This document shows, piece by piece, positions 14,546-21,366 of a DNA stretch of 21,366 nucleotides. The notes beneath the pieces were generated by a model. It was not told the origin of the DNA and made no database searches. It saw only the letters and a list, made by a program, of their open reading frames with translations. Position numbers and translations under genes: made by a program. The DNA is from Candidatus Nomurabacteria bacterium (lineage in GTDB: Bacteria; Patescibacteriota; Minisyncoccia; Phycocordibacterales; CSBR16-119), in NCBI GenBank assembly GCA_007117675.1, contig SKGB01000064.1:1-21366 (forward strand). The letters are read 5' to 3'. The stretch's first letter is position 1, and the number at the start of each line of letters is the position of its first letter.

Positions 14546-16061
14546 CATCATCAAGACTTGTAAGCGGTCTTGGATGTTTAATACCAACAACTCGCTTGTA
14601 AGCCAGCTCAGATGAAATGAGACAAATTGGCATACCTATACCCGGGTTTGTGCCAGCCCCTACATACAAAAGATTTGAAATCTTTTTACTTTTATTTGTG
14701 GGGCGCAACAAAGTTTGTTTTAATGTGTGTGACAAACCAAGAGCGGTACCTTGAAACGCATTGTAATCTTTTGTAAATTCTTGATGAGCATACATACTTT
14801 CATATTCAATCATTTCTTCAAGATTTGGAATATTTAAATCTTCCTTCATCATTGCAATAATTTTATTCCGATACTCTGTACGTTGCTCATCAGTAAACTC
14901 AAGTCCTGAAGCGACAGGCACAAGTACAAAGAGCAAGTCTTTTCCATCGGGAGCAATGGTCTTATCAGTCTTTGTTGGACAACATACATAATATGAAGGA
15001 TCTTCAGGAAATTTTGGATTATCAAACACTTCTTTAAAATTCTCCTTCCAATTTACAGAAAAACGAAGATTATGATGCGTGAGCGTATCAACCTTCCCAT
15101 TAAGCCCAAGATACAAAATGAATGCCGATGGACCCATCACAGCCTTATCCCAGTATTTTTGTGGGAAGGTTCTGTACTTTGCTTCTTTCAAAAGTTTTGT
15201 TTCGGTAAAGTGCATATCAGCATTTGAAATAACATAATTAGACTCAATAATAGAACCATCCTCAAGACGAACCCCAATAGCCTTTTTATTTTCAACCACA
15301 ATTTCTTCGACAGGGGTGTTTGTATGAATCTTTACCCCATGTTTTCGTGCAATATGCTCCAAAGCTTCTATAATTTTATAAATACCACCCTCTGGATAAT
15401 ACACACCCATATCAAAATCAATGAAATTCATCATATTATACAAAGCCGGTGTTTTGTTTGGGGCAGATCCAAGAAATACAAGTGTGTATTCTAAAATTTT
15501 TTTCAAACGATCGTCCTTAAACCATTTGTTTAAATAGTTTTCCATTGTTTGAAATGGATTCATCTTAAGACCTTCTTTCATAAAATCCTTTTGCAAGAAA
15601 TCAAATACTGAATTATAGTTTCGATACATAAATTGACGTTTTGCAAGATTATACTGCTCTCCGGATTGTTTCAAATATTTCTTCATTTTTTCAGCAGAAC
15701 CTTTTTCTAGTTTTTCAAAAGTTTCTAGATCTTTTGATAAATCAGAGTATATATCAATCATAGGAAAATCCTTGTCACCCGGAAAAAATACCCTGTAAGA
15801 GGGGGAAAGTTTAATAAGATTAAGATGATCTTCAATATTTTCTCCAAGCAAAGAAAAAAAGTGCTCAAACACATCAGGCATCAAATACCAGGACGGACCC
15901 ATGTCAAAAATAAAATCCTTTTCTTTAAAGATATTAGCACGGCCACCGAGCTTTTCATTTTTTTCAATCAGCACAACCTCATAACCTTGTTTTGCCAATA
16001 AACAAGCTGTACCAAGACCACCAATCCCTGCACCTATGATTACTATTTTTTCTTGCTTCAT
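14541..16061 (-). CDS. crtI: Phytoene desaturase
   Basis: The 506-residue FAD-dependent enzyme has the N-terminal dinucleotide fold VIIGAGIGGLGTACLLAKQG (GxGxxG at 10-15, acidic Glu33), then LGGRANIF and FIFDMGPSWYLMPDVFE, typical of CrtI. The C-terminal flavin motif reads LLYVGAGTNPGIGMPICLISSELA. It should desaturate phytoene, probably to lycopene. The number of steps cannot be read from sequence. The NPGIGMPICLIS form is, from memory, like that of haloarchaeal-type desaturases in C50 pathways; treat this as a lead. The ATG overlaps the crtB stop as ATGA, so the two are translationally coupled. A diapo-type or ketolase CrtI relative is less likely beside crtB and crtE. Confidence 0.9.
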   Translation of the reverse strand: MKQEKIVIIGAGIGGLGTACLLAKQGYEVVLIEKNEKLGGRANIFKEKDFIFDMGPSWYLMPDVFEHFFSLLGENIEDHLNLIKLSPSYRVFFPGDKDFPMIDIYSDLSKDLETFEKLEKGSAEKMKKYLKQSGEQYNLAKRQFMYRNYNSVFDFLQKDFMKEGLKMNPFQTMENYLNKWFKDDRLKKILEYTLVFLGSAPNKTPALYNMMNFIDFDMGVYYPEGGIYKIIEALEHIARKHGVKIHTNTPVEEIVVENKKAIGVRLEDGSIIESNYVISNADMHFTETKLLKEAKYRTFPQKYWDKAVMGPSAFILYLGLNGKVDTLTHHNLRFSVNWKENFKEVFDNPKFPEDPSYYVCCPTKTDKTIAPDGKDLLFVLVPVASGLEFTDEQRTEYRNKIIAMMKEDLNIPNLEEMIEYESMYAHQEFTKDYNAFQGTALGLSHTLKQTLLRPTNKSKKISNLLYVGAGTNPGIGMPICLISSELAYKRVVGIKHPRPLTSLDDV

Positions 16062-16906
16062 ATAAAAATTGATTTAATAATAATTACGATTTTTTTAAAT
16101 TTCGACAAACCATGTTTCTGATACCAAATATTATAGTCATTCTTCTCTATCTCTTGTAACACACCCTCATAATTTCGAGTTGCAACCCTAATAGGAAATT
16201 TCAACCTCCACGGCAATTTTTCTATCCCAACCCATGCATCTTTATATTTTTCTCTACAACGTTTAATCTCATACTGCATTAATTTTCTAAAATTATTACT
16301 ATGATTTTTTCGTGCAATATCATCAACACTAACCCCAAAACGATGTAAATCATCAAGAGGTATATAGACCCTTTGCCTTAGCTCAAAATCTTCTTGTATA
16401 TCCCTCAAGAAATTCGCAAGCTGCATTGCCTCTCCCAACAAGGTGGCATATGGAATTAATTCTTTTTTTTGAAGATTAAAAATATGTAGAAGTGTCAAAC
16501 CTACAACACAGGCACTTCCATACATATATTCATACAAATCATCATAAGTTTTATATTCTTTCTTATGTAAATCAAGCTCCATAGAACGTAAAAAAGAATA
16601 TGAATACTCAAGAGGAATATTATACTTTTGACAAATACCCCAAAATAAAGAGTGTATACCTACACCATCTTGCCGTTCTCCTTGAGTAAGAGAAACCCAT
16701 TGGAAAATCCATTTCTGTAAATCAGAAGCCATATTGTTTACATCAGTGGAAGAATCAACAATTTCATCTGGTATCCGAAGCCATGTATAATATACATAAA
16801 CAGTATCCCTTACTTCACGAGGAAATAAAGAAGTAGCACGGTAATAATTTGAACCATACTCTTTTGTAATATTTTTACAGTATACAAGTAATTCTTCCTG
16901 ATTCAT
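16058..16906 (-). CDS. crtB: Phytoene synthase
   Basis: The 282-residue squalene/phytoene synthase condenses two GGPP to phytoene. Both Mg2+-diphosphate motifs are present: RIPDEIVD (Asp47-Asp51) and LANFLRDIQEDFELRQRVYIP (Asp169-Asp173). The frame extends to an upstream TTG inside crtE, but the ATG at 16906 is the natural start, just after the crtE stop (TAATATG). It is followed by crtI with an ATGA overlap. C30 (CrtM, squalene) activity cannot be excluded from motifs, but the adjacent prenyl synthase and desaturase favour C40. Confidence 0.9.
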   Translation of the reverse strand: MNQEELLVYCKNITKEYGSNYYRATSLFPREVRDTVYVYYTWLRIPDEIVDSSTDVNNMASDLQKWIFQWVSLTQGERQDGVGIHSLFWGICQKYNIPLEYSYSFLRSMELDLHKKEYKTYDDLYEYMYGSACVVGLTLLHIFNLQKKELIPYATLLGEAMQLANFLRDIQEDFELRQRVYIPLDDLHRFGVSVDDIARKNHSNNFRKLMQYEIKRCREKYKDAWVGIEKLPWRLKFPIRVATRNYEGVLQEIEKNDYNIWYQKHGLSKFKKIVIIIKSIFI

Positions 16907-16907
16907 A

Positions 16908-17942
16908 TTAAGATCTTTTTTCAAGTGTTGTAATTAATTCAACTAAACTCTTTTTTGTTTTTTCAGAAAAATCAGAATGAGAGAGATTTTCTTTCGTGTC
17001 TTTAAATAATTGATCAAGTTCTTTTTTAACATCTTTTTGAATATCAAGCTCTGCAAACAAATGTAAAATCTCTTGAACATTAGAATTTGAAAAATCACGA
17101 CCAAAATATTTTAAAAATTGAGAACGCTGCTCTTGAGATGCTTTTTCAAAAAAATGGTAAGTAACAAGTGTTTGTTGCCCTTCTTTAATATCATTCATTA
17201 ATTCTTTTTGTAGAATGTCTCTTGTGTCAAAAACATCAAGATAATCATCTTGTGTTTGATATGTTAAACCAATCAATTCTCCGATCATAAAAAATTTACT
17301 TTGAGTGGAAAGAGAGACATTACCAAGAAGACACCCGACCTCAAATGGTCTCGCAAATGTATATAAGGCTGTTTTATATTTTGATTTTGTTATAATTTTA
17401 GACCTTGGCGCAATATCTCCGCAAGCAAGATCAACATCAATCATTTGACCTAAAATTACCTCATCAAGCATTTTGTGAATGGTGGAACTAACATCGCCCG
17501 AAACACCAGAACTGTACAGAGCTTGGAAAGCTGAGGAAAAAATTAAATCACCTACAAGCAATGCTTGTGAATTCGAGAAATGCTTTTTATCACCACGAAC
17601 AATATTAAAATTCTTTTGAACAAAAACATGAACAGAATCAACTCCCCTGCGTTTTGTCGCTTTATCTATAATATCATCATGAATAAGAGCTAAAACATGA
17701 ATAAGCTCAAGCGCAATAAAAACCAACCACTCTTTATCTGTAAGATTTTTTTCAGATTCAGCAAACGCCAAGTATGCAGCATAAGGACGGAGTCTTTTTC
17801 CACCTTCAATATAAGTTTTTAAATAGCCAAAAAGAGATCTAAATGCTTTCTCATCTGTTAAGGTATTATAATCACTAATTTTTTTATCAACAAACATAAA
17901 AAAATGTTTGTCAAATTCCTGTCTAAATTCTGTTAAATTCAT
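16908..17942 (-). CDS. crtE: Polyprenyl (geranylgeranyl) diphosphate synthase
   Basis: The 344-residue enzyme is a trans-isoprenyl diphosphate synthase. Visible motifs are GGKRLRP (47-53), the first Asp-rich motif HDDIIDKATKRRG (DDIID 89-93), GQMIDVDLA (about 165), and the second Asp-rich motif YQTQDDYLD (DDYLD 232-236). It would extend DMAPP/FPP with IPP to GGPP for crtB. Chain length is inferred from context; a housekeeping polyprenyl role is possible too. It heads the crtE-crtB-crtI transcript. TATACT preceded by TGC lies 13 bases upstream of the ATG, facing away from the photolyase gene. Confidence 0.9.
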   Translation of the reverse strand: MNLTEFRQEFDKHFFMFVDKKISDYNTLTDEKAFRSLFGYLKTYIEGGKRLRPYAAYLAFAESEKNLTDKEWLVFIALELIHVLALIHDDIIDKATKRRGVDSVHVFVQKNFNIVRGDKKHFSNSQALLVGDLIFSSAFQALYSSGVSGDVSSTIHKMLDEVILGQMIDVDLACGDIAPRSKIITKSKYKTALYTFARPFEVGCLLGNVSLSTQSKFFMIGELIGLTYQTQDDYLDVFDTRDILQKELMNDIKEGQQTLVTYHFFEKASQEQRSQFLKYFGRDFSNSNVQEILHLFAELDIQKDVKKELDQLFKDTKENLSHSDFSEKTKKSLVELITTLEKRS

Positions 17943-17955
17943 ATTTTATTGCTCA

Positions 17956-17989
17956 AGTATAGCATACCGGTTATCATAATTGCTATAAT
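17956..17989. promoter_or_regulatory. Divergent crtE / photolyase promoter region
   Basis: On the minus strand TGC-TATACT (17956-17964) is an extended -10 for crtE. On the plus strand TGC-TATAAT (17981-17989) is an extended -10 for the photolyase gene and ends six bases before its ATG. Neither has a good -35. The two boxes form an inverted repeat (TATAGCA ... TGCTATA, 17958-17964 and 17981-17987), so the pair could be controlled together by one factor binding between or over them. The palindrome ACCGGT (17966-17971) lies in between. Confidence 0.65.
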
Positions 17990-17995
17990 ATTATT

Positions 17996-19468
17996 ATGAA
18001 AAAAATAGGCCTTATTTTCCCTCACCAAATCTTTAAAAAACAACCTGTGTTAGAGCACGTTGAGGAAGTTTATCTTATTGAGGACTCACTATTCTTTGGT
18101 GACAAATACCACCCAGCAAATTTTCACAAACTTAAACTTGTTTTTCATCGTGCAAGCATGAAAGAGTATGAACAAATACTTAAAAAAAACATACGAGTCA
18201 CCTATGTCGAATATGATAAGAGAAAAACTATTAGAGATATTGTAAAAAAAATTGGTCAAGCAAAATTTTTTGTTGTTAACCCAACAGACTATTTACTTGA
18301 AAAAAGACTCAAAGAAAGTTGCAAATTTTTGACCGTGCTTCCTACACCGCTTTTCATAAACACCCAAGAAGAAAACAAAAAATACCTCGAAGGAAGGTCA
18401 ACATATTTCATGCATCATTTCTATCAACATCAAAGAAAACACTTGAATATTTTAATGACGAATACAGGTAAACCCATCGGTGGGAGATGGTCTTTCGATG
18501 ATCAAAACCGAGAAAAACTTCCAAAAAACGAATACAAAGAGCTCCTAAAACGGCCTCAATCTAGAAACACTCAATACATATCTGAGGCACAAGCCTACGT
18601 AGAAAAGCATTTTAAACACAACCCAGGAAATCTAGATCACTTTATATATCCAACCAACCATAAAGAATCAGAAAAGTGGTTTGAAAAATTTCTCCAAGAA
18701 CGATTGGAAAAATTTGGACCCTATGAAGATGCTATTATACAAGAACATTACCTTGTATACCACTCGCTACTCTCACCACTCTTAAATGTTGGACTTCTTA
18801 ATCCAAGAGATGTGATTGAGCAAGCAATCAAATACGCAGAAAAACATAAGACGCCCATCAACTCACTTGAAGGTTTTATCCGACAAATCATTGGCTGGCG
18901 AGAATATATGAGAATGGTGTATGAAGAATTAGGAACAAAAATGCGAAAAGGAAATGCTTGGAAACATACACAAAACCTTTCTCCAGCATTCTACAATGGA
19001 AGCACGGGGATACTCCCAATCGACACAGCTATTCAAACAGTACTTCAGACCGCCTACTGCCACCATATTGAGCGTCTTATGGTTTTAGGAAATTTCATGT
19101 TTCTTGCTGAAGTTAAACCAACAAAAGTATATCAATGGTTTATGGAACTTTTCATTGACGCCTACGACTGGGTGATGGTACCCAATGTCTACGCCATGAG
19201 TCAAGACACTAACCAAGGAATCATTACAACTAAACCCTATATTTCTGGATCAAACTATATACTCAAAATGAGTGATTACAAAAAAGACGCTTGGTCAGAT
19301 GTTTGGGACGCGCTGTTTTGGAACTTTGTACACAAACATAAAGCATACCTCAAAGAAAATGCTCGTATGAACTTTATAGTTGCACAAGCAGAAAAAATGT
19401 CACAAGAAAAAATATACAACTATGCAAAATCAGCAAAAGAATTTTATAAGTCACTACAAAGAAAATAA
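17996..19468 (+). CDS. PhrB/CryB-type cryptochrome/photolyase lacking Fe-S cysteines
   Basis: The 490-residue flavoprotein matches the DPRP family (prokaryotic (6-4) photolyases and CryB). The N-terminal alpha/beta antenna domain spans about 1-150, with FPHQIF and DSLFFGD. It is followed by GKPIGGRWSFDDQNREKLP (158-176) and the helical FAD domain: FIRQIIGWREYMRMVY, TAYCHHIERLMVLGNFMF (353-370) and MVPNVYAMSQ. Known members bind a [4Fe-4S] cluster with four Cys. Here only Cys355 remains: after KMSDY (424-428) the usual CxxC stretch and later Cys are replaced by KKDAWSDVWDALFWNFV, about ten residues shorter. It may repair UV lesions or sense light. It is divergent from crtE and overlaps a DUF2256 gene. 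Confidence 0.9.
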   Translation: MKKIGLIFPHQIFKKQPVLEHVEEVYLIEDSLFFGDKYHPANFHKLKLVFHRASMKEYEQILKKNIRVTYVEYDKRKTIRDIVKKIGQAKFFVVNPTDYLLEKRLKESCKFLTVLPTPLFINTQEENKKYLEGRSTYFMHHFYQHQRKHLNILMTNTGKPIGGRWSFDDQNREKLPKNEYKELLKRPQSRNTQYISEAQAYVEKHFKHNPGNLDHFIYPTNHKESEKWFEKFLQERLEKFGPYEDAIIQEHYLVYHSLLSPLLNVGLLNPRDVIEQAIKYAEKHKTPINSLEGFIRQIIGWREYMRMVYEELGTKMRKGNAWKHTQNLSPAFYNGSTGILPIDTAIQTVLQTAYCHHIERLMVLGNFMFLAEVKPTKVYQWFMELFIDAYDWVMVPNVYAMSQDTNQGIITTKPYISGSNYILKMSDYKKDAWSDVWDALFWNFVHKHKAYLKENARMNFIVAQAEKMSQEKIYNYAKSAKEFYKSLQRK

Positions 19469-19586
19469 GATCTGCCCTGTGTGTCAGAGGGAATTTTTTA
19501 ACCGCAAAAAATGGGAATCTCGCGGACAGTGGCCACGGATTATATATTGCAGTGATGTATGTAGAAACAAAAAAACCCAAAATTAA
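19422..19586 (+). CDS. DUF2256 Cys4 zinc-ribbon protein
   Basis: This 54-residue protein contains the DUF2256 pattern KICPVCQREFFNRKKWESR, then IIYCSDVCRNKK. The CPVC and CSDVC pairs would hold one zinc. The family is small and of unknown function; its members are often met next to cryptochrome/photolyase genes, from memory. The ATG at 19422 lies within the last 47 bases of the photolyase gene in another frame, so the two are co-transcribed and probably coupled. The first dozen or so residues are poorly conserved and the start is less certain than the domain. Confidence 0.82.
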   Translation: MQNQQKNFISHYKENKICPVCQREFFNRKKWESRGQWPRIIYCSDVCRNKKTQN

Positions 19587-19603
19587 CCCTGGGTTTTTTG
19601 TTT
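19565..19603. terminator. Bidirectional terminator after the DUF2256 gene
   Basis: AAACAAAAAAACCCA (19565-19579) pairs with TGGGTTTTTTGTTT (19590-19603) with one bulged A. The loop (19580-19589) contains the DUF2256 stop codon. It separates the photolyase/DUF2256 unit from the convergent thioredoxin-like gene. Confidence 0.8.
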
Positions 19604-19658
19604 ATAGCTTTGTAGAAAATAATTTTGTGTAGATATCGATAAAAATACAGCTGTAATA

Positions 19659-20351
19659 TTAGTCATTATTTTCATTTAATAACTCATCAGTAACAGAGTC
19701 AGGCTCTAAAAAAATATCAGGAGCTATCAATTGTATATCCTCTAAAGAAAGAAATCCTTGATAGGAATTATTTCCAATAACTAAAGTTGGCCCTTGTGAA
19801 ATATCAAATATTGAAAGAAGTGTTTGTTGCGCGGGTGTAATAATATCTTTTTCAAACCAATAGACTCTCACACCTGAGTAACGTTTTACTAATTCATCCA
19901 AAACAAGAGATTGCTTCTGACACTCTGGACAATTCTGTTCATGAAAATACAAAATCACAAACACCTGCTCACCACATCGCTCAGAAAGTTCTTGAATCAA
20001 CAAATAGTCTTTTATTTGCAAAAGCGCATAATACTTCTTTAAAAAAATGACATTCTCATTATTTGAACCAAACTGACTTTCAGTAAACTTTAAACGACGA
20101 GCAAGATCAGCTAACTCCCTACTTAAACCTCTTTCAATCTCAGAGCCAGCAACAGCATGAACACAAGATGTACGCTCTAATAATGAATAGCGAGTTTCTG
20201 TTGAAAGAATATCAAGAGCTATCTGTTCTTGAATTTGACGAAGTTGATCAATTTTCCTATCACCAAAAAAGCTACTCAAAAGAAATGCAAACAGAAATAT
20301 TCCAAGAGTAAGAAAAAATACAATAATATAACGTTTTAGATGGTCTGACAT
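19659..20351 (-). CDS. Membrane-anchored thioredoxin-fold protein
   Basis: The 230-residue protein has a single N-terminal membrane anchor (about residues 8-28), a charged, probably coiled-coil stretch (about 32-95), and a thioredoxin-like domain from about 125. That domain has the redox motif NCPECQ (Cys141-Cys144) after the strand VFVILYFHE, and GPTLVIGNNSYQGFLSLEDI, where the Pro of GPT corresponds to the conserved cis-Pro. It should act in thiol-disulphide exchange outside the membrane; reductant or oxidant role is open. The acidic tail (DELLNENND) is unremarkable. It lies 28 bases downstream of the glycosyltransferase and may share its transcript. Confidence 0.8.
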   Translation of the reverse strand: MSDHLKRYIIVFFLTLGIFLFAFLLSSFFGDRKIDQLRQIQEQIALDILSTETRYSLLERTSCVHAVAGSEIERGLSRELADLARRLKFTESQFGSNNENVIFLKKYYALLQIKDYLLIQELSERCGEQVFVILYFHEQNCPECQKQSLVLDELVKRYSGVRVYWFEKDIITPAQQTLLSIFDISQGPTLVIGNNSYQGFLSLEDIQLIAPDIFLEPDSVTDELLNENND

Positions 20352-20379
20352 ATAATGATATTTAAATTAGTAATAATAA

Positions 20380-21366
20380 CTATCTCCAAGAAACACTTTT
20401 CCTTGCAACGGTTCTGTAAAGCGCTGTAAGTGTCCACACAGGGACCATAACACTGTACACAACAATGAACCAAAACACGGAGATTATGCTAAAGTTTTCA
20501 ATACGAGAAACAACCTTTCCAAGGTAAATTGATATAAAAACAGTAGCAAATAACATGAGAGTCAATATGGTAGTTAGTTTTGTGTCTACAAAAAAGAAAT
20601 CTGACGAGAAAGACGGTACAAAGGCGGTAGATCCAAGCGCTTGATATTCTACATATTTCCTACTCAAAAATGAAACCGTATTGTACCAAAACAATATAAA
20701 AACCTGGAAGATCGCAGGGTAGGCAATAATGGTCATCGGCAAAGTAAACATTCCAAAATTTCCATATTTTTTATTTAGTATCATAGATCGATACTGAAAA
20801 GTATTGTTTATGTAACCAAAACTCCACCGAAGTCTTTGCTTGAAAAGATCTTTCAAAGATTCTGGACCTTTTGTATACACAAAAGCGTCATGAGCATGAT
20901 CAACACAATATCCATTTTTTTGAAGACGATAAGTCAATTCAAGATCCTCAAGCAAGTAGGCTTTTCGATATCCACCCACCTCACGCAAACTTCTTGTTTT
21001 AAACAAAGAAAATGCCCCAGGCGTCACCAAAACACCACCCAAAACACCTAGTATTTTTTTAGTGTATGAAAACATTTGATACTCAACACTTTGAGCTTTT
21101 TGTACAATGGTTGTGGGTTTGTTAATAAGAACAGCCCCTCCCAAAGCATCAAGTTTTGAATTGTTTTGAAAATACACAAATGCATTCACAAGAGCGTCTG
21201 GCAATATGTGAGTATCTGCATCAAAGGAACAAATAAACGGAGTTTCAACGTACTCAAGCGCATGATTTAAAGCAGAGTGCTTCCCACCATTTTCTTTACT
21301 AAACACCCTCACCTGACTATCATTTGCATACTTTTGCAAAACCTCAAGAGTGTTGTCGCGACTCCC
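20380..21366 (-). CDS. Processive family 2 glycosyltransferase (partial, 5' end outside window)
   Basis: The frame is open to the window edge, so the start is missing; the first visible residues are GSRDNTLEVLQKY, the usual DDGSxDxT region of GT-A enzymes. The motifs of the cellulose synthase/PgaC-like group follow: NGGKHSALNHAL, the metal-binding DAD in SFDADTHIL, the catalytic LLEDLELTYRLQ, and QRLRW (QxxRW) before several C-terminal membrane helices (about five). It would polymerise or transfer a sugar from an activated nucleotide donor at the membrane, for an exopolysaccharide or surface glycan. Substrate cannot be told. Confidence 0.9.
   Translation of the reverse strand, partial: GSRDNTLEVLQKYANDSQVRVFSKENGGKHSALNHALEYVETPFICSFDADTHILPDALVNAFVYFQNNSKLDALGGAVLINKPTTIVQKAQSVEYQMFSYTKKILGVLGGVLVTPGAFSLFKTRSLREVGGYRKAYLLEDLELTYRLQKNGYCVDHAHDAFVYTKGPESLKDLFKQRLRWSFGYINNTFQYRSMILNKKYGNFGMFTLPMTIIAYPAIFQVFILFWYNTVSFLSRKYVEYQALGSTAFVPSFSSDFFFVDTKLTTILTLMLFATVFISIYLGKVVSRIENFSIISVFWFIVVYSVMVPVWTLTALYRTVARKSVSWR

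Noticed and set aside
16058..16061. Alternative genetic code with TGA as glycine
   Set aside because: crtB ends in TGA within an ATGA overlap with crtI at its natural family end, so TGA works as a stop here.
16907..16924. Upstream TTG start extending crtB into crtE by six residues
   Set aside because: The ATG at 16906 directly follows the crtE stop (TAATATG) and begins the family-like N-terminus; the extra residues add nothing recognisable.
13653..19586. Rhodopsin or beta-carotene cleavage system associated with the carotenoid genes
   Set aside because: I looked for a seven-helix retinal-binding protein, lycopene cyclase or Blh/Brp oxygenase in the window and saw none; the membrane proteins present are UbiA-, DUF2914- and VIT-type.
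1..21366. CRISPR array, tRNA or rRNA genes, insertion sequences
   Set aside because: No regularly spaced repeats, no cloverleaf with a T-loop motif, and no transposase-like protein was recognised by eye; a tRNA scan would be the decisive check.

Overview
The window reads as a piece of an AT-rich, streamlined bacterial chromosome, most likely a Candidate Phyla Radiation organism (Patescibacteria, Parcubacteria/Paceibacteria-like). Pointers are compact housekeeping proteins (S1 with about four S1 domains in 359 aa, LepB of 198 aa, deformylase of 177 aa), tightly packed or overlapping genes, near-absence of Shine-Dalgarno sequences and TGA used as an ordinary stop (so not the Gracilibacteria code). 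The taxon is an inference; no rRNA lies in the window.

Layout. 1-6950 is housekeeping: S1 (+); an intergenic inverted-repeat element; peptidyl-tRNA hydrolase (-) divergent from signal peptidase I (+), then a HisRS-like paralogue with degenerate catalytic motifs, then peptide deformylase and methionyl-tRNA formyltransferase overlapping each other; a second copy of the inverted-repeat element; then, on the minus strand, a DUF167 protein, hibernation factor and membrane-anchored cyclophilin. 7066-8115 is an unrecognised lipoprotein with a good sigma70-type promoter and a GC content well above its surroundings. 8173-10482 (-) is canonical hisS, Bcp peroxiredoxin and a VIT-family metal transporter. 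10591-13559 holds inorganic pyrophosphatase, a DUF2914 membrane protein and an M23 endopeptidase.

13653-19586 is the accessory centre: a carotenoid cluster (crtE-crtB-crtI operon on minus, with a lycopene-elongase-like UbiA prenyltransferase converging on it) divergent from a PhrB-type cryptochrome/photolyase whose Fe-S cysteines are missing, followed by an overlapping DUF2256 zinc-ribbon gene. Taken together, the enzymes would convert IPP/prenyl diphosphates to GGPP, phytoene, lycopene and probably an acyclic C45/C50 carotenoid, next to a flavin photoreceptor or repair enzyme: a photoprotection/light-response island unusual for a reduced genome. The end of the window has a membrane thioredoxin-like protein and a partial processive GT2 glycosyltransferase.

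Two architectural themes recur. First, many first genes start exactly six bases after a -10 box, so their mRNAs are probably leaderless. Second, terminator-like perfect hairpins swallow stop codons and, in one case, carry the next gene's -35 box in the loop.
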